From positions 1-64,000 of the forward strand of contig NZ_CP149928.1 of the NCBI RefSeq assembly GCF_037949285.1: a DNA stretch of 64,000 bases, given 5' to 3'. Shown here piece after piece: positions 36,754-43,779 of this stretch. The position numbers and the translations under genes are program-made. The DNA comes from Thioclava sp. GXIMD4216 (GTDB taxonomy: Bacteria; Pseudomonadota; Alphaproteobacteria; Rhodobacterales; Rhodobacteraceae). How positions within the stretch are numbered: position 1 is the first letter of the stretch; each line of letters opens with the position of its first letter. The notes beneath the pieces were generated by a model, which saw nothing but the letters and a program-made list of their open reading frames with translations, was not told where the DNA came from and did no database searches.

Positions 36754-37914
36754 TCAGTACGCTTCGCGATAGAGTTCGAGAGCGACTTCCTCTGTCACTT
36801 CGACAGGGTTGTTCACCAGAAGGCGCTGCTGTTTCATTGCGTCACTTGCCAGCATGGCAAGGCTGTTATCGGTGACCTTCACATCGCGCAGGCGGCGCGG
36901 CGCCCCGCTGTCATCCATGAGCTTCAGCATATGGTCCACGAAGGCCTGCGAGCGGGTGGCGGCATCGCCCGTGCCCTCGACACCCAGCACATCGGCCAGC
37001 TCGGCATAAAGCGGCGCGGCGACCTTGGCGTTATAGCGCAGGACCGGCCCCAGCATCAGCGCATTGGTCAGCCCGTGCGGCAGGTGGTAATGCCCGCCCA
37101 GCGGATAGGCCAGCGCATGGACCGCCGCCACCGGCGAATTGGCGAAGGCCTGCCCTGCCAGCATCGCGCCCAGCAGCATGTTCTCGCGCGCCTCGCGGTT
37201 GGTGCCGTCCTGACAGGCCGCAATCAGATTGCCGCCCAGAAGACGCAGCGCCTCGCGTGCCAGCGCATCCGACAGCGGGTTCTTCTTGAACTTCGAGGTA
37301 TAGGCCTCGATCGCATGGACCATCGCGTCGATTCCCGTGGCCGCGGTATGGATCTGCGGCAGACCCACGGTCAGCTCGGCATCCAGCAGCACGAAATCGG
37401 CATAGAGCTGGCGCGAGACGACGCCCATCTTGGTGGTCTCGCCGGTGGTGATGATCGAGATATTGGTGACCTCGGATCCGGTGCCTGCGGTGGTGGGCAC
37501 AAGCGCCAGCGGCAGGCGGCTGCCTGTGACATTGCCGATGCCATACATCTGCGACAGATCCTGATCCGAGCCGATCATCACCGCGACCAGCTTCGCGATA
37601 TCCAGCGACGAGCCACCGCCCAGCCCCAGCACGATATCCACCCCTTCGGCCCGTGCGGCCTCGGTGCAGCCGCGCACGATCGCCTCGGGCGGGTCGGCCA
37701 CCACCTCGTCAAACAGCGTCACACGGAAGCCTGCGGCCTCGAGCGCCTCACGGATCGGGCTGACCAGCCCTGCATTGACCAGCCCGCGATCCGTGATCAG
37801 CAGGAGATTGCGCGCCGGAAACCGGCTGCCAAGCAGCTCGCCCAGTTTCGTCGCACCGCCCCATTCCAGATGGATGTCGCCCACCGTCGAGAAACTGAAG
37901 GGTGTAAGTGTCAT
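36754..37914 (-). CDS. blcB: Iron-containing alcohol dehydrogenase, probable gamma-hydroxybutyrate dehydrogenase BlcB
   Basis: Group III alcohol dehydrogenase of 386 residues. The NAD-binding GGGSSLDIAKLVA, TTAGTGSEVTNISI, and the metal-ligand region MVHAIEAYTSK ... HALAYPLGGHYHLPHGLTNALML are all present. Next to a blcC lactonase and an IclR regulator, the likely reaction is gamma-hydroxybutyrate to succinic semialdehyde, as for Agrobacterium BlcB. The blcA (succinic semialdehyde dehydrogenase) gene of that operon is absent here. Start ATG 37914 has GGGGAGGA upstream. Confidence 0.88.
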   Translation of the reverse strand: MTLTPFSFSTVGDIHLEWGGATKLGELLGSRFPARNLLLITDRGLVNAGLVSPIREALEAAGFRVTLFDEVVADPPEAIVRGCTEAARAEGVDIVLGLGGGSSLDIAKLVAVMIGSDQDLSQMYGIGNVTGSRLPLALVPTTAGTGSEVTNISIITTGETTKMGVVSRQLYADFVLLDAELTVGLPQIHTAATGIDAMVHAIEAYTSKFKKNPLSDALAREALRLLGGNLIAACQDGTNREARENMLLGAMLAGQAFANSPVAAVHALAYPLGGHYHLPHGLTNALMLGPVLRYNAKVAAPLYAELADVLGVEGTGDAATRSQAFVDHMLKLMDDSGAPRRLRDVKVTDNSLAMLASDAMKQQRLLVNNPVEVTEEVALELYREAY

Positions 37915-38069
37915 AATGCTATCCTCCCCATTAAACCTGCCCGGCCGGTGGCCAAGCACACATATGTCAACCCAAGATATCCTTCGATGCCCTCACAGGC
38001 CCCTGCCCGTCCCCGCTTGGATGGCCTGCCCCTCAGCCCCGCACGACCTCGCTTGAACAGGTGGCCACG

Positions 38070-38098
38070 CGGATGGACCACGGGCGGATGGACCACGG
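38070..38098. repeat. Two tandem copies of a 14-bp sequence in the blcB-blcR intergenic region
   Basis: CGGATGGACCACGG occurs at 38070-38083 and 38085-38098 (15-bp period). The 324-nt divergent region 37915-38238 holds no gene. Apart from these repeats and the palindrome at 38187 I see no other clear element; the blcB promoter should also lie here. Confidence 0.6.
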
Positions 38099-38186
38099 CC
38101 GGTGATCACCCGAAGCCCCGCCAGTTCGGCAGTCCTGACGCAGAAGCTGCGGATCGTTCAGTTTGATCATTGCGCCGCCTCCTGTA

Positions 38187-38202
38187 GTTCAATATATTGA
38201 AC
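38187..38202. promoter_or_regulatory. Perfect 16-bp palindrome, candidate BlcR operator
   Basis: GTTCAATATATTGAAC is perfectly self-complementary and lies 36 nt before the blcR start. A partial second copy of its right half (TATATTAAC) follows at 38212-38220. BlcR is an IclR-type repressor that binds inverted repeats in this position in Agrobacterium. Confidence 0.75.
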
Positions 38203-38238
38203 CAAATTCCATATATTAACTGTGCGAAGGAGTCTGGC

Positions 38239-39057
38239 GTGTCGTCAACAGAAAATCCGCCATCCTTACCGCTAACATTCACAACCAGAGGCGGAGCAAG
38301 CGTGCCCGCCCTACGCCGTTCAGTCGCCGTTTTGGACTATATATCAGAGGCTTGCGGAGAAGTTTCCGCAGCACGTCTGGCGCAGGACTTAAAGATCCCC
38401 AAAAGCACACTTCACGGTTTGTTGAGCGCAATGGAAGAGCTTGGCCTGATCTATCGCGACCGGCTGGGGCGCATCCAGACCGGTGCGCGCCCGCTGGCAT
38501 GGAGCCGCGACTTCGTGGCCAAATCCGATCTGGCCTCGGCATTCCACCGCTATTTCAACAGTCCTCAGGCCCAGCAGGGGATCCTGGGGGGCTATACGAT
38601 GACCATGACCATTCTCGATGGTGCCAATGTCGTCTATATCGCCTGCTCGCAGGCCCATCAGCCCCTCGGGGTGACCTTTCAGGTGGGGATGCGCCTGCCT
38701 GCCCCCTTCACCGCAACCGGAAAGATCCTGCTGGCCGCGCTGCCCGAAGCCGAGCTTGCCACAACCTTCGCCGGAACCTTTCCCCCGCCTCTGACCCGCC
38801 TCAGCGTCCGTGATCTGGCGGCCCTCAGGGCGGTGTTTCCGGCGCAGGAGGCCCGTGGCTATTCCGTGGATGATGGTGAGGTGCGCGAGGGGATGATCTG
38901 CCTTGGCGCGGCGATCTGCGATCATAGCCGGCACGTGAAGGCGGCACTGGCGCTTTCGGTCACGCGCCCCGAGGCGAAGGCGGCGCAGATTTCCACGCTG
39001 GGCATGGCGCTCAAGGGGGCCGCCGACCAGATCTCGCATCTGCTGGGAGCGCCCTGA
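38239..39057 (+). CDS. blcR: IclR-family regulator, BlcR-like repressor of the lactonase operon
   Basis: Protein of 272 residues with an N-terminal winged helix (PALRRSVAVLDYISEACGEVSAARLAQDLKIPKSTLHGLLSAMEELGLI) and a C-terminal IclR effector domain (about 100-260, with GMRLPAPFTATGKILLAALPE and SVDDGEVREGMICLGAAICDH). I chose GTG 38239, since AAGGAG precedes it by 6 nt; the frame is open to a TTG at 38197, but that codon overlaps the palindrome. Divergent from blcB, as in Agrobacterium, where lactone-derived ligands release BlcR. Its stop abuts the stop of the convergent LysR gene. Confidence 0.87.
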   Translation: MSSTENPPSLPLTFTTRGGASVPALRRSVAVLDYISEACGEVSAARLAQDLKIPKSTLHGLLSAMEELGLIYRDRLGRIQTGARPLAWSRDFVAKSDLASAFHRYFNSPQAQQGILGGYTMTMTILDGANVVYIACSQAHQPLGVTFQVGMRLPAPFTATGKILLAALPEAELATTFAGTFPPPLTRLSVRDLAALRAVFPAQEARGYSVDDGEVREGMICLGAAICDHSRHVKAALALSVTRPEAKAAQISTLGMALKGAADQISHLLGAP

Positions 39058-39966
39058 TCAGGGGCCGGCCACCGGCGGCTGCGCCCGCAGGAAATCCACA
39101 AAGGCGCGCAGCGCGGCAGGCGGGCGGCGCCCGTAGAAATACAGATACGGGCCTTCGAATTCCTCCCACCAAGCGGGCAGGACCGGCACCAGATGCCCCG
39201 CCTTGAAATGCGGCTCCAGCCAGTTGCGGAAGGTCAGGCATACTCCCAACCCCGCAACCGCATGGCCGATCAGGGCCGCCGACCCGCCCGTGCCGATGAT
39301 CAACCGCGCCTTCGGGTCAAGGCGGATCTCTTCGCCCTCCTTCTCGAAGGTCCAGGGCACCAGCGCGCCACTGCTGAACCGCGCCCGCAGGCAGGCATGG
39401 TGCAGAAGGTCACGCGGATGGGCCGGACACCCCTCCCGCGCCAGATAGGCCGGTGCCGCCGCCAGCGCCGCTTGCTGCCGACGCGGCCCGATGGGCACCG
39501 CGATCATGTCCTGCGCCAAGGCCTCGCCATAGCGGATACCGGCATCACATCCTGCGGCCACCGCATCAACCATGCGGTCATCCACCATGATCTCGATCTC
39601 GACCTGCGGATACAGGGCACAGAACGCCTCGACCAAGGGCGGCAGGATATCCACCATCACCGCCCCCGGCACATTCAGCACCAAACGGCCATGCAGCGCA
39701 CCGCTCTGGCTGCGGGCCGCATGCAGGCTGTCTTCCATCTCGGCCAGAAGCGGTGCGACACGGCGGGCCAGCGCCTCGCCCGCTTCGGTGGGCGTGACCG
39801 CGCGGGTGGTGCGGGTCAGCAGACGCAGCTCCAGACGCGCCTCCAGCCGCGAGATCGTCTCGCTGACAGTGGCGGGGGACAGACCAAGCTGGCGCGCGGC
39901 CCGCCGGAATCCTTTGGCCTTCACCACCGCCACAAATACACCGAGGTCATCAAGATTGTTCGCCAT
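39058..39966 (-). CDS. LysR-family transcriptional regulator
   Basis: Protein of 302 residues with the N-terminal LysR helix-turn-helix (FVAVVKAKGFRRAARQLGLSPATVSETISRLEARL) and a periplasmic-binding-protein-like effector domain. It is divergent from the aldo-keto reductase gene across 84 nt, the standard layout for a LysR gene and its target. The frame is open to 40833, but that part is antisense to the reductase and is not coding. Ligand unknown. Confidence 0.9.
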   Translation of the reverse strand: MANNLDDLGVFVAVVKAKGFRRAARQLGLSPATVSETISRLEARLELRLLTRTTRAVTPTEAGEALARRVAPLLAEMEDSLHAARSQSGALHGRLVLNVPGAVMVDILPPLVEAFCALYPQVEIEIMVDDRMVDAVAAGCDAGIRYGEALAQDMIAVPIGPRRQQAALAAAPAYLAREGCPAHPRDLLHHACLRARFSSGALVPWTFEKEGEEIRLDPKARLIIGTGGSAALIGHAVAGLGVCLTFRNWLEPHFKAGHLVPVLPAWWEEFEGPYLYFYGRRPPAALRAFVDFLRAQPPVAGP

Positions 39967-40050
39967 ACCGATCAGCCTATTCGGACTGACCTGTATTTTC
40001 AAACAGACAAATGCGCGCCATGTCTTGAGCCACAACAAAGGAGATCTTCC
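39967..40050. promoter_or_regulatory. Divergent promoter region of the LysR regulator and the aldo-keto reductase
   Basis: 84-nt spacer that must hold both promoters and the LysR site. AAAGGAG for the reductase is at 40037-40043. No T-N11-A palindrome is convincing by eye. Confidence 0.4.
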
Positions 40051-40905
40051 ATGACCACTCTCGCCACCGCCGCTGGCCGCTTTACCTTTCCCGGAACGCA
40101 GCTCAGCGTGAACCGCATGGGATATGGCGCGATGCAGCTGGCCGGTCCGCATGTGATGGGCCCGCCCAAGGACCGCCCCGAAGCCCTTGCCGTCCTGCGC
40201 GAGGCGCTGGCCCTTGGCATCGACCATATCGACACAAGCGACTTCTACGGCCCCCATGTCACCAACGCGCTGCTGCACGAAGCGCTGGCTCCCTATCCCC
40301 GCAACCTCGTGCTGGTCAGCAAGATCGGCGCATGGCGCGATGCACAGGGCGGCTGGAACCTGCGGCGCGACGCCGAGTTTCTGCGCCAGTCGGTGCTCGA
40401 CAATCTGACGCGCCTTGGGCTGGAGCGGATGGAAATCGTCAATCTGCGGATGGGTGGCCCCGAAGACGACATCGCCACCCCGATGAAAACCATGCGCGCG
40501 CTGCAAGACGAGGGGCTGATCGGCCATATCGGGGTCAGCACCGTCAGCGCAGAGCAGTTGCGCATCGCCCGCGACATCGCCCCCGTTATCTGTGTGCAGA
40601 ACCAGTATAATCTGGCCCATCGCGAGGATGACGCCCTGATCGATGCGCTGGCCGAAGAGGGCATTGCTTATGTGCCCTATTTCCCCTTGGGCGGCTTTAC
40701 CCCGCTGCAATCGGCCAAGCTTGACAGCATCGCCGCCGACATGGGGGTCAGCCCGCAACAGGCGGCACTGGCTTGGCTGCTGGCGCGCAGCCCGAATATT
40801 CTGGTGATCCCCGGCACATCGCGCAGGGCGCATCTGCGCGACAATATCGCGGCCGCCGGATTGCGGTTCAGCCCCGAACAGAAAGCCGCCCTCGACGCGC
40901 TCTGA
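40051..40905 (+). CDS. Aldo/keto reductase, PdxI (YdbC)-like
   Basis: NADPH-dependent reductase of 284 residues with a TIM barrel. The opening VNRMGYGAMQLAGPHVMGPP, HIDTSDFYGPHVTNALLHEAL (catalytic D/Y), LVLVSKIGAW (catalytic K) and YVPYFPLGGFTPLQ closely follow E. coli YdbC/PdxI, a pyridoxal reductase. The position of the usual catalytic His is NLRMGG here, but the remembered YdbC sequence also has NLR, so it is a family trait. Pyridoxal salvage or general aldehyde reduction are both possible. Divergent from LysR. Confidence 0.85.
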   Translation: MTTLATAAGRFTFPGTQLSVNRMGYGAMQLAGPHVMGPPKDRPEALAVLREALALGIDHIDTSDFYGPHVTNALLHEALAPYPRNLVLVSKIGAWRDAQGGWNLRRDAEFLRQSVLDNLTRLGLERMEIVNLRMGGPEDDIATPMKTMRALQDEGLIGHIGVSTVSAEQLRIARDIAPVICVQNQYNLAHREDDALIDALAEEGIAYVPYFPLGGFTPLQSAKLDSIAADMGVSPQQAALAWLLARSPNILVIPGTSRRAHLRDNIAAAGLRFSPEQKAALDAL

Positions 40906-40950
40906 GTGGTGGCGCCTTTACCCGCCACACCCTGACCCGTCCGGCTGTGC

Positions 40951-40990
40951 CGCGCCCCTAAAGATCCGCTTTCGCGACATAGGGGGCGCG
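40951..40990. terminator. Inverted repeat between convergent genes, possible terminator
   Basis: CGCGCCCCTA (40951-40960) pairs with TAGGGGGCGCG (40980-40990), with one bulged G and a 19-nt loop. No T-run. It lies between the aldo-keto reductase and the SCO1 gene ends. Confidence 0.4.
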
Positions 40991-41036
40991 GAGCGGGCGC
41001 GCCACATCCCAAGGCCTGCACCACGCAGCAGGCACA

Positions 41037-41090
41037 GGCATCGCCAACAGTTCAGGCATCGCCAGCGGTTCAGGCATCGCCAACGGTTCA
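41037..41090. repeat. Three tandem 18-bp repeats at the 3' end of the SCO1 gene
   Basis: The unit GGCATCGCCAACGGTTCA occurs at 41037-41054, 41055-41072 and 41073-41090, with one to two substitutions between copies. The last copy contains the SCO1 stop codon. On the minus strand each unit starts with TGA in the SCO1 frame, so the repeat supplies three stops in a row. In another frame it would code (P-E-P-L-A-M)n. Confidence 0.9.
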
Positions 41091-41765
41091 GGCCCCGAAG
41101 ATCTTGACCGCCTCAAGGCACAGGATACCCAGAAGATCATTGGGCAGCACCGACCCCCGCCCCAGCGGATTGCCATCGACGAGGTTCTTGATACGGGCCT
41201 CGGCGACCTCCAGCGGCTCGCCATATACCACGGAATCGACATAACGCCCGTTTTCATCGAACAGCATCACAAAGGCCGAATGGTCCATCGTGTAGCTGCC
41301 ATCGTCAAACACGACCTTCTTGGCATAGACGTTATAGGCCTTGATCGCCTTGTCGATCTCGGCCTGCGTGCCGGTGACACCGATCACACCGGGGATCCAA
41401 GAGACATAGTCGCGCAGCTGGTCCAGCCGGTCCCGCGCGGGATCGACCGTCACGAAATAGACCCGCAGATCCGTCGCCCCCGGAATATCCTCTTTCCATG
41501 TCGCCAGATCGCCCATCGTGGTCGGGCAGACCTCAGGACAATGGGTAAAGCCGAAGAACACCGCAGAGGGGCTGCCCTTGAGGCTGTCATAGGTGAAATC
41601 CTGCCCGTCGGTGGCCTGCAGGACATATTCCCCCTGCCCCATCACTGCCGCCTGCGCGGCGCGATATTTGGGCAGAACCACCTTGTCATAGACCACCATC
41701 CCCAAGGTCATGACGAGCGCGAGGCCCGTCATGAACAGTGCAAAACGTTCGCCGCTGCGGAACAT
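41088..41765 (-). CDS. SCO1/SenC-type copper chaperone
   Basis: Membrane-anchored thioredoxin-fold protein of 225 residues. An N-terminal membrane helix (about 8-27) is followed by the copper ligands C76 and C80 (CPEVCP) and H162 (YTMDHSAF). It inserts copper into the CuA centre of cytochrome oxidase. It sits 1 nt downstream of the PCuAC gene, its usual partner. A C-terminal extension of about 25 residues (LVDGNPLGRGSVLPNDLLGILCLEAVKIFGA) goes beyond the core domain. Confidence 0.92.
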   Translation of the reverse strand: MFRSGERFALFMTGLALVMTLGMVVYDKVVLPKYRAAQAAVMGQGEYVLQATDGQDFTYDSLKGSPSAVFFGFTHCPEVCPTTMGDLATWKEDIPGATDLRVYFVTVDPARDRLDQLRDYVSWIPGVIGVTGTQAEIDKAIKAYNVYAKKVVFDDGSYTMDHSAFVMLFDENGRYVDSVVYGEPLEVAEARIKNLVDGNPLGRGSVLPNDLLGILCLEAVKIFGA

Positions 41766-41766
41766 C

Positions 41767-42312
41767 CTACTGCACCTCTTTCGGCATCGCGTGGGTCATG
41801 CCATGCATCGGTGCCGCCCCGCCTGTCGCATTGGGCGCCATCACCGGCAGATCCACTGTCACGGTTCCGGCCTGTTCGAAGGTGAGCGTCACCTGCACGG
41901 TGCTGTCCTGCACCAGCGCCTCTTTGAGCTGCATGAACATCAGGTGATAGCCGCCCGGCTGCAAGGTGACGGTCTTGCCTGCAGGCAGCGCAATCCCGTT
42001 TTCCAGCTGGCGCATCACCATGACCCCGTCTTTCATGGCCATCTCATGCAACTGCACTTCCCCTGCGACGGGGCTTTGGGCCGCGATCAGACGGTCATCG
42101 CTGGTGCCGGTATTGGTCAGCGCCACATAGCCGCCGCCCACCGGCTGGTTGGGCAGGGTTGCACGGGCAAAGCCGCCGCTCAGCGTGATGGCCCCGATCT
42201 GGGCGCTTGCCCCCGATGCCGCGCCCTGCGCGTCTTTCGCCATCGCGGTCTCATGGGCCGAAGCCAGACCGACCGAAGCCATCAGGGCAAGAGTTGCAAG
42301 AACAAGTTTCAT
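41767..42312 (-). CDS. Periplasmic copper chaperone PCu(A)C
   Basis: Exported protein of 181 residues (signal peptide 1-19, ASA-H). The Cu(I) site follows the H-x10-M...H-x-M pattern: H89, M100, H123 and M125 (LHEMAMKDGVMVM ... GGYHLMFM). A His/Met-rich C-terminal tail (APMHGMTHAMPKE) could bind more copper. It delivers Cu(I) to CuA with SCO1, which follows after 1 nt. Start ATG 42312 has AAGGATC upstream. Confidence 0.93.
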   Translation of the reverse strand: MKLVLATLALMASVGLASAHETAMAKDAQGAASGASAQIGAITLSGGFARATLPNQPVGGGYVALTNTGTSDDRLIAAQSPVAGEVQLHEMAMKDGVMVMRQLENGIALPAGKTVTLQPGGYHLMFMQLKEALVQDSTVQVTLTFEQAGTVTVDLPVMAPNATGGAAPMHGMTHAMPKEVQ

Positions 42313-42375
42313 AGGAAGATCCTTTATCAGTTGGGAAAATAGTCTTTGGCCCCGCAGGATGCGACGCCACAGATT

Positions 42376-43764
42376 TCAGGAGAACGCGCGCTTGAGAAAG
42401 GACACGCGCGCAATCAGCACGACGTCCAGCACGATCACCGAGGCCAGCGCGACCCCCGCCATCGGGAAGGCGATCGCAATCAGTACAGCCACCAGAATGC
42501 CGCTTTTCCAAAGCGGCATGTCGCGCGGCACGGGCGGGGCGGCCAGACGGCCAGCCCCTGCCGGACGGCGCATCCACCACATCACGATGCCACTGGCACA
42601 GATCGCGATGACCAGCAGAAGAACGACGAAATTCAGGGCGAAATTCCACGGACCGACAAGCCCTTTATGCAGCCCGATCCCCCAAGCCATCGCCTTCGCC
42701 ATCGGCGTGTAATCGGCATAGCGGATATCGCCCAGGATATGTCCGGTGAACTGGTCGATATGGGTGGTCCGGTCCTGCCACGGCATCACGCCATCCTCGT
42801 TACGGACCTCGGCCATCAGCGTGTAGACACCGGTCTCCCCTTTGGGCAGGGTGATCTTGTACTGGCCGTGGAAGCCATTGGCCTGCGCCCATGCGCTGAC
42901 GCTATCAAGCGTCACCGGCCCCTGCACCGCCTCGGTTCCGGCCGCGCTGCCCGATGCGGGCATCGGCACCAGCTCCACCCCCCAAGGCACGTCCTGATAG
43001 CCCGAATGGTTCATCGAGGCATGGTTATGCCCCGAAAGCGGCGTGCCCTTCCATGTTTTCTCTGCCGGAAACGACGACCACGGCTGGATGAACTTGCCGC
43101 CCCAGATCCCTGCCCAAGACAGGCCCGACAGCGCGAAGAGCACCAGAAACACCGCGACCAGAGTGCCAAGGCTGGCATGAAGCGACTTGTAGAAATTGCG
43201 CCCGCGCGCGCGCATGTTCGGCACCATCGCGCGCCACCCCGCTTTGGGCAGCCACATCCACAATCCGGTCACGATCAGCAAGATCATCAGCGACACGGCC
43301 ATTTCCACGATCCGGTCTCCGGTATCGCCCAGCAAAAGCGTGCCGTGAATGCGGTTGGCGATGGCATAGAGGGTGGTGGTCTTGTCCTGTGCGTTCAGCA
43401 CATCGCCGGTATAGGGGTCGATCGCCACCGACATCATGGCCGCCCCGTCGCGGATCGCAAAGAACGCGGGGCGGTCTGCGGCCTCGGGCGCCACATACTG
43501 GTCCAGCACCCCGCCCGGAATTGCGTCCAGCGCCGCCTGCGCCTGCTGGCTGACCGGCATGGCCGGACCCGCAATCACCACATCGCGCACATCGCCCAAC
43601 TGGTTGGACGAGGCGGTGGCCAGCATCATCACCATCCCCGTGACCGCAAGGATCAACAGGAAAGGCACCACGAACAGACCGGCATAGAAATGCCAGCGCC
43701 ATGCGGCGAAATAGAACGGGCTGATCGCGGCGCGCGCTCCGGCCTTGGAGGAATGTTTCGTCAT
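42376..43764 (-). CDS. PepSY-associated inner-membrane protein, possible metal reductase
   Basis: Four-helix PepSY-TM (PiuB-like) protein of 462 residues. The first helix follows FYFAAWRWHFYAGLFVVPFLLILAVTGMVM; later helices contain His pairs (IHGTLLLGDTGDRIVEMAVSL, FYKSLHASLGTL, GIGLHKGLVGPWNF) that fit haem or metal binding. A periplasmic loop has a His/Asn/Met-rich patch (SGHNHASMNHSGY). Such proteins occur beside TonB receptors and are thought to reduce or release metal from a chelate. Here it lies between the TonB receptor and the copper chaperones. Confidence 0.85.
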   Translation of the reverse strand: MTKHSSKAGARAAISPFYFAAWRWHFYAGLFVVPFLLILAVTGMVMMLATASSNQLGDVRDVVIAGPAMPVSQQAQAALDAIPGGVLDQYVAPEAADRPAFFAIRDGAAMMSVAIDPYTGDVLNAQDKTTTLYAIANRIHGTLLLGDTGDRIVEMAVSLMILLIVTGLWMWLPKAGWRAMVPNMRARGRNFYKSLHASLGTLVAVFLVLFALSGLSWAGIWGGKFIQPWSSFPAEKTWKGTPLSGHNHASMNHSGYQDVPWGVELVPMPASGSAAGTEAVQGPVTLDSVSAWAQANGFHGQYKITLPKGETGVYTLMAEVRNEDGVMPWQDRTTHIDQFTGHILGDIRYADYTPMAKAMAWGIGLHKGLVGPWNFALNFVVLLLVIAICASGIVMWWMRRPAGAGRLAAPPVPRDMPLWKSGILVAVLIAIAFPMAGVALASVIVLDVVLIARVSFLKRAFS

Positions 43765-43779
43765 AGGGATCTCGCTTCG

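Noticed and set aside
39967..40833. N-terminal extension of the LysR frame to 591 codons
   Set aside because: It is antisense to the aldo-keto reductase, and normal LysR length is reached from ATG 39966.
41037..41090. CRISPR array
   Set aside because: The 18-bp units are directly tandem with no spacers.
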